NCBI GenBank assembly: GCA_905221605.1
Contig: CAJNDS010000167.1
Span: 1 to 64,000, forward strand
Direction of reading: 5' to 3'
DNA length: 64,000 nt
Origin: Symbiodinium natans
Taxonomy: Eukaryota > Sar > Dinophyceae > Suessiales > Symbiodiniaceae
Part shown: one piece after another, positions 59,501 to 64,000 of the stretch
Numbering within the stretch: position 1 is the stretch's first letter
How the letters are laid out: every line of letters starts with the position of its first letter
Notes under the pieces: model-generated
Told to the model about the DNA's origin: nothing
Seen by the model: the letters and a program-made list of their open reading frames with translations, nothing else
The model's database searches: none
Position numbers and translations under genes: made by a program

Positions 59501-62227
59501 CCAGGGCCTGATGTTGGCCAGAAGCAAAAAACCCTGCAAGGTCTGAAGCCAAATCCCTGCCCTGCATTTCATTCGTGCGCATCTGCTAAAGTAGTTTAGG
59601 GTTTAGGGTTCAGGGTTTAGGGGCTTTGTGCCATTCGCATTGGGGCTGAAGGGGACTTATCTCGACGCCTCCTACCTGCGCCATCTCCTGACTTGCCACA
59701 AGGTGTTTAGGTGGATCTCGGTGGGCTGTTGGTTGAAGTTGCTGTCTATATACATGCAAAATCGATGAGAGGTTGAATTCAAGATTTTGTTATAAGAACT
59801 GGCTGAAACGATTTTAGGGTGGAAGATTTGATTCCTGCAGGGTCCAAAGACCTCCCCATTCTTTCGGTCAAGGTATGCAGCTGAGGTCGTACCCCTGAAG
59901 GTTCCCCTTAATATGCTCCCAATAAGGCCCTTATACTGCGCTAGGGATCTTTAAACAGGATCCCCAAAACCCAAGGGTACAACCCTAAGGGTCCATGGTA
60001 AACCCCCATTTGTTCGGGTCGCCGTGGCTCCTTGCGCTTCACTGCGACGCTTGATCTGCACGGCCAGGTCCCCGTTGTCTGCGTACTCCATGACGATGTA
60101 CCTGAGGTGGGCGTTGGGGGGGCTTAGGGTTTAGGGTTTAGGGTTGAGGGTTTAGGGTTTAGGGTTTAGGGTTTGGGATTGGGGGCCCGAAAAAGCTTAA
60201 ACCCTAACCCCTAAACCCTTATAAACCCTAAACCCTAGACCCTAAACCCTAAAGGTGTTTCCAGTGCTTTAGTTGGGCCCAGAGGAAGTTCAACAACAAG
60301 CTACCCTAAACCCTAAACCCTAAACCCTAAACCCCTAAACCCTAAACCCTAAACCCCTAAACCCCTAAATCCCTAAATCCCTAAGCCAACCCCAAGGCAC
60401 AACTTCGGCCCCTCCATGAAGGACTCGACGTAGCCTTTGTTGGCGCGCGGAGGACACCCACATCTAGTCTGCCCAGTAACCGAGGCTGAAAAAGGGTGCT
60501 CCCTTTTTTGCTTAAAGGGGTTTCTAAGGGAACCTAAACCCCCCCAAAAAAAGGGAGTAAGGGTACTACAGGGCATCCTAGACGTATAGTCCATGGAAGA
60601 GTCATTTGCTAATTAATGAATTGCACCTTTTGCTACCATTCTGCTTCTATCTGATGGTGTTTTTTTCTTGTAGATGTTCGTGCTGTCTGTACATACTGAT
60701 GCTCAACTCCTGTCACGCCACGGATGATGTTCGCGTGGGACACCCGCCGCAAGACCTGCTCAAGGTGCTTTGCTGGGGCAAACAAACTGAGTTGTGAATT
60801 GAGTTTTTTGGGGTTTAGTTTAGTTCTCTACGTCATCGCAGAAAACTGGAGCCTCTTTAGAGAACTGACCCTTCAGCTAGGGTTTACCTGCACTGCTGCA
60901 CAAATTCGTGAGCATTTGGGGGTTTACTAGCAGCTTCCCGCCACGACTTACCATCTGGGCGCGGCGCATCCGCTTCCGCCAAGGCAAGCTGTCTCTCCTG
61001 CAAGGGCTTGGGGGTTCCTTAGCTGTTTAAAGGAGTTCATCGTTGTTTCGAATGTGGTTCCTAGTTGTATGGCTGCAGGTATGAGGGCGTCGGACCTTCA
61101 CCACTCGATTTAAATAAGCTCCCATACTACCGGCAAGTCCCTGCGATCACAAACCCACCGAAACGCTCGACCCGCCGCGCCTTCTCGCCCAAGTGTGCCG
61201 CATTGATCTCCTTCGCGACATACCTGGAGTGGTACGAGGTGCGACTCAGAAACCCAAAGGTATAGGGGACAAAAAGCCACGTAAACACCTAGCAAGAGGG
61301 CTTTCCCGAATCCCCCGGATAGTAGGATCCCTGATGTTTATGTGGTTTCTGAGCCCACTAAAAGGTTGCAACGGAACCCTAAGCCCAAGCTCCATCCCAA
61401 GAGGCTCTGAACCCCAGGGTTGAGGGTTTAGGCTTTAGGGTTTAGGGCTTAGGGTTAAGGGTTTAGGGTTTGGGTTTAGGGTTTAGGGTTTAGGGTTTAG
61501 GGTTTAGGGTTTAGGGTTTAGGGTTTAGGGTTTAGGGTTTAGGGTTTAGGGTTTAGGGTTTAGGGTTTAGGGTTTAGGGTTTAGGGTTTAGGGTTTAGGG
61601 TTTAGGGTTTAGGGTTTAGGGTTTAGGGTTTAGGGTTTAGGGTTTAGGGTTTAGGGTTTAGGGTTTAGGGTTTAGGGTTTAGAGATTAAGCACCGAAGCA
61701 ATTCTGCCCGCGCGGCTTTGTGCCGCCCCCCGATCGCTCGCGCACAAGCAGAGCGGTGCCGTATGCACCGCTTCCCAGGATCTGCAGCTTCTCATATCCT
61801 TGCGTTGCGGGCTTCAAGGGGATGTAAGAGTTTGGGATTTAGGAAGTTTTGGGATGTTTAAGGAATTAGGATTCCAGGGCTTTATTAGGGGATTCCACAT
61901 GGGTTTTGGGTTGCTTTTTGGGGGGCCCCTAAACCCCAAAACCTACAAGTGAGGGGTTTACGGGTTGAGGGTATAGGCTTGAAGGTAGAGGGTGAATGGG
62001 TTGTAGGAGTTTAGGGGTTTAGAGGGCTCTGGGATGCTTGGATTGGGGTTTTGTGGTTTTGTTTCGGCCTTCAGGGATGCTAGGGTTTGGGGATTTAGGT
62101 TTTAGGGCTTCAACTTCTCATCAAACCTCAAGCCCTAAACCCTAAACCCTAAACCACATGTCACAGGGTTTAGTGCGGAGAGTATAGGGTTCCCCGGCTT
62201 CTCGGCCAAGGCGCTGCGATCAAACAT
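44573..62227 (-). CDS. NEK-like serine/threonine protein kinase, at least 14 exons, interrupted by the retrotransposon
   Basis: Exons, 5' to 3' on the minus strand: 62227-62194, 61798-61723, 61223-61181, 60997-60968, 60755-60722, 60434-60401, 60101-60031, then the 10.7-kb element, 48387-48294, 47713-47647, 47020-46933, 45837-45767, 45204-45175, 44808-44729, 44645 to about 44573. Joined, they keep one frame (250 codons plus 2 nt before the last exon). Motifs in order: glycine loop LGSGAYG (19-25), catalytic Lys41 (VAKE), VSHANII, hinge YIVMEY, HRDLKPLN (136-143), DFG (156-158), GTPLYLAPE (175-183), SDLWALG (194-200) and a C-lobe RKRLALDDVL. The GTPxYLxPE, ESF and LYIVMEY wording is NEK-like. 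Donors are mainly GC, with some GA and GT. The start at 62227 is the likeliest ATG. The C-terminus probably continues into coiled-coil exons to the left (43950 onward), which are not joined here. Confidence 0.85.
45313..45532 (-). repeat. Long telomere-type array (CCCTAAA)n in a kinase intron
   Basis: About 30 units with occasional shortened or lengthened units, between kinase exons at 45767-45837 and 45175-45204. Confidence 0.95.
45868..45982 (+). repeat. Telomere-type array (TTTAGGG)n in a kinase intron
   Basis: About 16 units in the opposite orientation to 45313-45532, separated from it by one exon. Confidence 0.92.
47225..47570 (-). repeat. Array of an 8-bp variant (CCCCTAAA)n in a kinase intron
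   Basis: Mainly CCCCTAAA units, with an internal larger duplication: CCCCTAACCCCCCTAAAACT is found twice (near 47372 and 47547). Confidence 0.92.
48421..48484. repeat. TA-dinucleotide microsatellite
   Basis: Stretches of (TA)n with CATA interruptions, between a kinase exon and the 3' end of the retrotransposon. Confidence 0.85.
48546..48770 (-). repeat. 3' LTR of the copia-type element
   Basis: 225 bp, identical by eye to the 5' LTR. It is preceded in element sense by the purine tract at 48771-48778 and followed by host telomere-type repeat (AGGGT at 48541-48545). LTR identity implies little time since insertion. Confidence 0.93.
48771..48778 (-). promoter_or_regulatory. Polypurine tract
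   Basis: In element sense AGGGGGAG abuts the first base of the 3' LTR. This is the expected position and composition of the plus-strand DNA primer. It lies in a 119-nt untranslated stretch between the stop codon (48890-48892) and the 3' LTR. Confidence 0.85.
48890..49972 (-). other. C-terminal membrane module of the polyprotein (residues 3007-3366)
   Basis: After RNase H the frame continues for about 360 residues. It begins at an internal Met (3007) followed by a hydrophobic run (about 3018-3030) ending in a signal-peptidase-like AGQA. A second hydrophobic helix (3047-3065) follows, then a basic RRKRDR stretch, an acidic stretch and a proline-rich tail. This is the architecture of a small type-I membrane protein in the position of an env-like third gene. 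I do not recognise a family. Confidence 0.5.
48890..58990 (-). CDS. Gag-Pol polyprotein with methyltransferase-like and oxygenase-like domains
   Basis: One frame of 3366 codons, starting 41 nt after the LTR. Gag fills about 1-960: a low-complexity N-terminus, a core near 555-760, a CCCH zinc finger 824-843 and a CCHC knuckle 858-871. Protease has DSGAS at 968. A C5-methyltransferase-like domain (about 1160-1400) has FCGES at 1168, PPC with Cys1223, ENP at 1295 and a KPT motif near 1357. Integrase has H1430, H1435, C1442, C1445 and the DD35E triad D1469, D1638, E1674, with an acidic insert between the two aspartates. A 2OG-Fe(II)-oxygenase-like domain has HKD 1950-1952, H2018 and R2029. A zinc ribbon (CxxC...CxxC) spans 2102-2120. 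RT has D2517 and YIDD 2659-2662. RNase H has D2847, E2888, D2921 and D2970. Residues 3007-3366 form a membrane module with a signal-like stretch and a transmembrane helix at 3047-3065. The retroelement calls are firm; methyltransferase and oxygenase are motif-based. Confidence 0.93.
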   Translation of the reverse strand: MDGGDGDPNYEEQLETAPEEGGSFMGNVGGTEEENDEEFADETRHPPYSRSGLSPGTVHRNVAAGHDATYGLGAIERQLLGDAAEDQASLHSAVESIGGTRRSQRQDGSPASRELRVRDAADEQELVPDYGSPLHSRMGTQVGPGLAAAAPARAAGGSVQASAEPGQAPAIAAMSEMMSSIMAAQLQPLVARLEQLESRSQSGSGARPGSATSELLLEPRMAELKLEAHDVRLAAGFRSQEPDLLAEAARPIAHLDLPANRQGVQTTHGRPGEDPRIDSLTRIPRQVEGIAAPKLDGSVGVPMEGVTVVGGIAHAWQVTAAGLQLFPVPDVEMKEGAEVTESQNQSLGTPGLMQTGSERYRRESRERERGRGVCREAERQTPGARLSDVLSGRLPSPFQATAPSEPSGKMGTRSPERTRILKPTTSDPLPRTDQAVNDLQEPRLQRHQLEAGRSGAVSPGHQTRHTTPVRYTRAGYPISPGGTEIRPPGRPQSPKRNAHESPPRARPEQAAAPSSDIQQLIAALQALQHPKSTESRVEDVKTIPELPKLEVKENEKDLTPLLAGDWLALVGPSMKDLSATASTWWLEVLQVSQEFYAAWLSSTPIERIALKPARPTRFEDGPYARVEQRAVSLLLKAIPASIKEEAVAQRRLSSIELVGLVLTTFQPGGLRERSALLKFLTAPEAPQAVGEALRGVRRWMRWIRRATELGVAIPDSTLLISGLDTLTSKALVGWPEAQFRIQTFRHQHSIDHVPTESKAMSLGQMLQAELQVIEGAASNKKPKVAKVTDDTPGQGQPSEPTKGLGKHKKGDGLKGADGSANKNCYHWMSKTGCKMGKNCRFHHDRVALSKAADVASRCYACSGVGHRAAECSSQKSEGGTENERSVNEPPKSKGKGNKGGKHTAVKRVEEEGPRVTDESARQDSGQTEHVQLLKEATSLLKQMQAKALRAKPNVYRIANAQNRTGLLDSGASNCLRKAVGEETEHLVKKKVDLAHGSVDLYATPCGTLVTHDDVETIVAVGPLVRMGCRVSWEKDTCVLWHPTRGSIRMAVESGCPRMEEGLALELIQEIEEHRRQSVGAAIRALSVRASGEGCTVKAQTRTLIQAVAQDEQVAAALGDMVTTCWPKVPIQLLLELSSWAAEDSAALVWNRRKRRSIERAKKVLVHMFCGESRAAIERLGESLGYVVISVGEGEDITSAQTFRYVLQLAAAGKIDVCWAAPPCGTNSICRFVEPGPPPLRSRGGLERWGLKDLTPAQQAQVQHADEMYLRMLLIMHVAVVAREDMKLSKPWMLVENPQDPEEYLQEQSTIMQKANQSGKGVPSFWATEEFQISAKELGLTVYTGDQGPYGHCKRKPTGWASNREIPPLLRGPGIGRAGEERERTKHEGWESATWAKWAPGMIDLLGGVLKGLGGSDHEHLAKASLDWEAHVKGGHWPPSRQCRVCIASGARQRAHRRIHHPASYVLSVDTVGPFKRADDEVSTNLRYLLTACLTVPVDESGRPVLSPVQAQAEQSADQEGGLGGLFAGAEEGARDEEDARDEEDAHEEGVEREPWEDAPEIGGKEPSQDDGCLEQCEQDGRDLTPEEKECLVPGLKWGEIVFIEPLRCKTPSAVVEGVSRICSQIRELGFPINRVHSDSGSEYVSPQMRAFASRHDLRQTCASPQEPNSNGRIENVVGRLKSQMRTYLHQPGSDPLLWPLAAKAAAATWRATALRSMGFPAVKPVPFGTKVQVLSRTWLRRRKQAWNLKAVSATVLCPASLVKLGYVVRVGKRLSVVTKLFEGEDPPFEPQLHQGERLPVAQPVHGAQECRVRGKHAPVAGPAMRVRGKRAPQREGVRAVTANDEATFEEDREASRLAMMMPFDPCAAIDFLQQSTYVQHLKTNPNSGKLTSGRHHLVGAYRHGGVVGMTQYCRARPGFCRLLAAIAKAICPEAEYSTIALSVNASTYPHKDSSNAAGSLSYWIPLVMPKQGGRLWVQVQKGDAVTGEPGVVQLPAGPTVGQFMPAHAPAAFSPHQLHGTEPWDKSASRVVLLLYTVGCVQKLPREHCELLTSFGFALPSVCGKGGDSKDPNFQPTQANKPSDKLLDKVQGAESEEEVVGVCSLCETEGPATAEGRCSYCGVTMGTTSGKNPIVEINPRGGRAGDCVGLCDKNPQNPNKNCITQTDKKSEDKGDMAEPWGVARCERWDVQDGGRDPIQFRADVGADTAVECVHVGPDDVREAWELVHDGMLEVEDAALGRCLEDSDTAEQTSDIGAGGIDLPYETMSSPQELEINRDDGWLLGESETANMQTVNGEPSPDMDNYLAWLDERQLRLASFHESELAAWLHGEVHEDVDMQRKVEQIDQVWSEVEHLRAELRSLCLGQLVSDASALLDEGTNPEQESEKPPSAVLQTRIVANAEVMTQWDLWQDSAESEVNSLISEKGALEPTTRKHLDILQSEGWKVTIIPAKAIFSLKAPDGRRKCRIVACGNFLGSAEGISRSDKKNTLYTASIDIGHLRTALAFATRRRFAIGTVDIKTAFLNAELLPRDRQAAEAAVGQAKGGEAGKGASTNAPKELVVLIPPRVIVARGVVKNNVLWVIRKAVYGLDQSPRDWGLERDLSLKQIRIPYAGKEYRLWPSFVDDSLWFIEVEEPRRGLAASEFRGDGKLGVDGWLVVYIDDLLIGACRGLVEAVIEAVKRIWNCSAPQFVSEDPAHPTRFLGLDLGWDKEGNLMLTQTAYIKELGKRYEKELKGLGTPVTPLPPHYKDPEEEPNPEVAEVRAAQALVGELLWASIRTRPEIAHSVSKLSSKLLKAPRAIYQHGLHVLAYLTASAEYGLKYWASDRDMWKDWKKVPCADGIIEAYGDASFAPDAERSVECTHVFAEGSLVAWTVSKQSFMTQSSCECELLSLMTSANYLQAHAFVLEELLQKRARHLMFSDNMAALSVYAGTTSQWRTRHLKIRAKTFKEKYEEGSLEAYHVEGARNTSDIGTKSLGGQRHWELCRLLGLACGGSGVWPAEKSVKTMNAARCPLAQCLKAVILACFLCQSAGQANGETRENAQGDRVLWVLVGMLVICAIAVWECSKAVFIHCVRRKRDREQPESERGESDEGQPDEEDELTDEIMRPPRVVPHDIPLPLGPAAAVGYYLDDLRVELEQQPHQEQQRVAMLPTSESAVRRRVGARVYREEPDVEPPHREVHNADGLPPEPGPVRPMVAVRQFRDVQREAQERNQFGMLNSPPNPPIVINPAWGPAPVQPTLREVRQARSEWGGNASAVHHVPPVTLRHDEYYYDEARSVLVRWHTKERIRLYDPAGSVLPALLDIRALSGRRRTLICTRRHEQMIIDDNFRDRQNARRHMEVSWRGRTELEVIPQILNMVRQAAPR
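52880..53260 (-). other. 2-oxoglutarate/Fe(II) dioxygenase-like domain inside the polyprotein (about residues 1911-2037)
   Basis: The HxD...H...R signature is complete: H1950 and D1952 (YPHKD), distal H2018 (alternative H2015) and R2029 eleven residues further on, where the co-substrate arginine is expected. An Asn lies just before the HxD (VNASTYPHKD) and another just after (DSSN). This pattern is shared by nucleic-acid oxygenases such as the AlkB and TET/JBP families, but the subfamily is my inference. The domain sits between integrase and reverse transcriptase, a place where ordinary copia elements have none. Confidence 0.6.
54780..55510 (-). other. Cytosine-C5-methyltransferase-like domain inside the polyprotein (about residues 1160-1404)
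   Basis: Visible motifs, in family order: a motif-I-like FCGES (F1168), PPCGTNS at 1221-1227 matching the catalytic PC of motif IV (C1223), ENP at 1295-1297 matching ENV of motif VI, and a YGHCKRKPT stretch near 1349-1357 in the place of the later motifs. It lies between protease and integrase. Retrotransposon-borne DNA methyltransferases have been reported in dinoflagellates. Whether this divergent copy is active, or is only a related Rossmann fold, cannot be told from sequence. Confidence 0.6.
59016..59031 (-). promoter_or_regulatory. Primer-binding site, half-tRNA(iMet) type
   Basis: Directly after the 5' LTR the element reads GGTTATGAGCCCGAAA. Its complement contains GGGCTCATAACC, the anticodon arm of eukaryotic initiator tRNA-Met with the CAT anticodon in the middle, not the tRNA 3' end. 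Drosophila copia has a site of this kind (GGTTATGGG...) directly after its LTR and primes from a tRNA cut in the anticodon loop. Function here is inferred from that match and from its exact position. Confidence 0.85.
59032..59256 (-). repeat. 5' LTR of the copia-type element
   Basis: 225 bp. By eye it is identical base for base to 48546-48770. In element sense it starts TGCTGCGAGG and ends GCAACGCG, so it has the usual TG start but not the usual CA end. The end is fixed by the adjoining primer-binding site on the inside and by the AGGGT target duplication on the outside. Confidence 0.93.
61432..61682 (+). repeat. Longest telomere-type array (TTTAGGG)n in a kinase intron
   Basis: About 35 units, the longest nearly pure array in the window. 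It lies in the second kinase intron, just downstream of the exon at 61723-61798. Confidence 0.95.
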
Positions 62228-62294
62228 GGCAAGTTCGCCGTCGCCGCAGCGCGCATCGCCGGCGTGAGCACGCAGTTTGGCAGCTCATTGGCTT

Positions 62295-62450
62295 GGGGTT
62301 TGGGGTTTAGGGGTTTAGGGGTTTAGGGGTTTAGGGGTTTAGGGGTTTAGGGGTTTAGGGGTTTAGGGGTTTAGGGGTTTAGGGGTTTAGGGTTTTAGGG
62401 TTTTAGGGTTTAGGGTTTAGGGTTTAGGGTTTAGGGGTTTAGGGTTTCGG
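62295..62450 (+). repeat. Array of an 8-bp variant (TTTAGGGG)n
   Basis: About 12 TTTAGGGG units, then TTTAGGG units. It lies upstream of the likely first kinase exon. Confidence 0.9.
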
Positions 62451-62714
62451 GTTTGGGGTTGAGGGCTTGGGGCTAGGAGGAGCCCGGTTCTTCTCCTTGG
62501 AGGGCTCCTGAGGGCTCAGCATAAGAGTTTGCCCCTGGTGGTTGTTTTCTGGGTTTCGGGCTTCGGGTTTAGGGCTTAGGGCTTAGGGAAGTGCAGTGCT
62601 GGGAGCTGTGCAAAAACCAGGTGGGAAGGTTGGAAAGTTGGGGCTGTTGTCTCCCTGTCTATTGAGACCTTTGCAAGGGATGGGGCAGCTTCCCAGTTGA
62701 AACACTGCGGCAAT

Positions 62715-64000
62715 GATCCCTAAACCCTAAACCCTAAACCCTAAACCATAAACCCTAAACCCTAAACCTCAAACCCTAAACCCTAAACCTCAAACCCTAA
62801 ACCCTACCCTAAACCCTAAACCCTAAACCCTAAACCCTAAACCCTAAACCCTAAACCCTAAACCCTATGGTCTTGGGGTTGAGGGCTTTAGGGTTTCAGG
62901 TTCTGTGTATCCCTGCTCGGTAGCTGCCTCCCTTCGGCCTTTGCTTGGCTGTAGTTCGAACTGGTGATCGCCTATTTTGGGTTAACTACCGCCCTCATAC
63001 CTACACAACCCTAAACCCTAAACCCCTGAGCCCAAAATCCTAAACCCTGAGCCCAAAACCATAAACCCTAAACCCTAAACCCCAAACCCTAAACCCTAAA
63101 CCCTAAACCCCTGAGCCCAAAATCCTAAACCCTAAGCCCCTGAGCCCAAAATCCGAAACCCTGAGCCCTAAAGCCCTAAACCCTGCCGTGGTACCATGCC
63201 TTGGAGAGGAAGCTTTAGGGTTTAGGGTTTAGGGTTTGGGGTTTAGGGTTTAGGGTTTAGGGTTTAGGGTTTAGGGTTTAGGGTTTAGGGTTTAGGGTTT
63301 AGGGTTTAGGGCCTAGTTTAGGGTTTGGGGTTTAGGGTTTGGGGTTTAGGGTTCTGAGACATCTAGGTCGAACCCCCAAAGTGCCCTAAGCCCCGGCTAG
63401 TTGGACAGCTCTCCGCTTCCTGGTCCCTCTTGTGGAGGCCTTGGGGTTTAGGGTTTAGGGTTTAGGGTTTAGGGTTTAGGGTTTAGGGTTTAGGATTTAG
63501 GACATCTAGGTCGGACCCAAAATGGTCCTGAGCCCACTAGTTGGGCAGCTCTGGAGTCCCAGCTAGCGGGGCTCTACTTGACTTGATGCTTTGCGTGTAG
63601 GGGATAGGATTAGGGGGGCCCTTGGGGATATAGACCCTCTCAATAAGGTCCCTCTTTAAGAGAGCCAGAAGAGGGTTCAGAAGGGCTCCCTTTTAAGGGT
63701 CCCCTTTATCCAACCTAGGAGCGTGGTCCTTTACGAGGGTTTTGGGTTTGTGGTTTGGATCACCTCGCGCCCTAAACTCTGGACCCTCCAGGCTTTGAGA
63801 ACCCCATCCTTAAGCAAGATACCTCTCAGGACCCTGGCTTAGGTGTATCGGACTTCAGGTCTCTCAAGCTTGCGCGCGGTTGACCATAGAGGCTCAAGTT
63901 GTAAGAGTAATAGAGGGGCCTTAATGACTAGAATAGGGAGTTGCGGGGTTATTCTAGTATAATTATGCAGGGACCATACGGGAATACTTTTCATGAGAAA
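62715..64000. repeat. Arrays in both orientations, no gene seen
   Basis: CCCTAAA arrays at 62717-62867 and 63005-63185; TTTAGGG arrays at 63208-63355 and 63440-63500. The stretch 63500-64000 is non-array sequence with many GGGACC/GGTCCC-type words, like the dispersed repeats elsewhere. I see no coding segment. Confidence 0.6.

Overview
The window is nuclear DNA of a dinoflagellate, most likely Symbiodiniaceae-like. The evidence is: (1) dozens of arrays of the 7-bp telomere-type unit TTTAGGG/CCCTAAA, on both strands; (2) genes cut into very short exons (30-140 bp) whose introns start mostly with GC or GA instead of GT and end at AG|G, a known dinoflagellate habit; (3) the introns are largely made of the telomere-type arrays. 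Species cannot be named from sequence alone.

Layout. 1-25 kb: telomere-type arrays alternating with short exon-like coding segments, mostly minus strand. One recognisable gene lies here, a fatty-acid elongase (ELO) family gene (4313-5111, minus). 25-29 kb: a complete seven-exon minus-strand gene for a DUF1275/YoaK-type membrane protein (25264-28567); its exon phases join into 322 codons. 30.4-32.7 kb: an intron-poor ankyrin plus TRP-like channel gene (minus) with a frame break between its two halves. 33-44 kb: more arrays, coiled-coil-like exon segments, a degenerate coding region (42.9-43.4 kb) and a GGCCAG minisatellite. 44.5-62.2 kb: a NEK-like protein kinase gene (minus) in at least 14 exons, with every catalytic motif recovered. 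One of its introns contains a 10,711-bp LTR retrotransposon (48546-59256). 62.3-64 kb: arrays and nothing recognisable.

The retrotransposon is the main find. It is a Ty1/copia-type element (integrase before reverse transcriptase) with 225-bp LTRs that look identical by eye, a 5-bp target duplication inside a telomere-type repeat, a primer-binding site matching the anticodon arm of initiator tRNA-Met (half-tRNA priming, as in Drosophila copia), and a single open frame of 3366 codons. Besides Gag, protease, integrase, RT and RNase H, the frame carries a cytosine-methyltransferase-like domain, a 2-oxoglutarate/Fe(II)-dioxygenase-like domain, a zinc ribbon, an acidic insert in the integrase core and a C-terminal membrane-protein module. 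An element carrying both a possible DNA-methylation writer and a possible oxidiser/eraser is unusual.

Several small inverted-repeat (MITE or introner-like) families are also present; one has its ends at or within about 10 bp of splice sites in two different genes.
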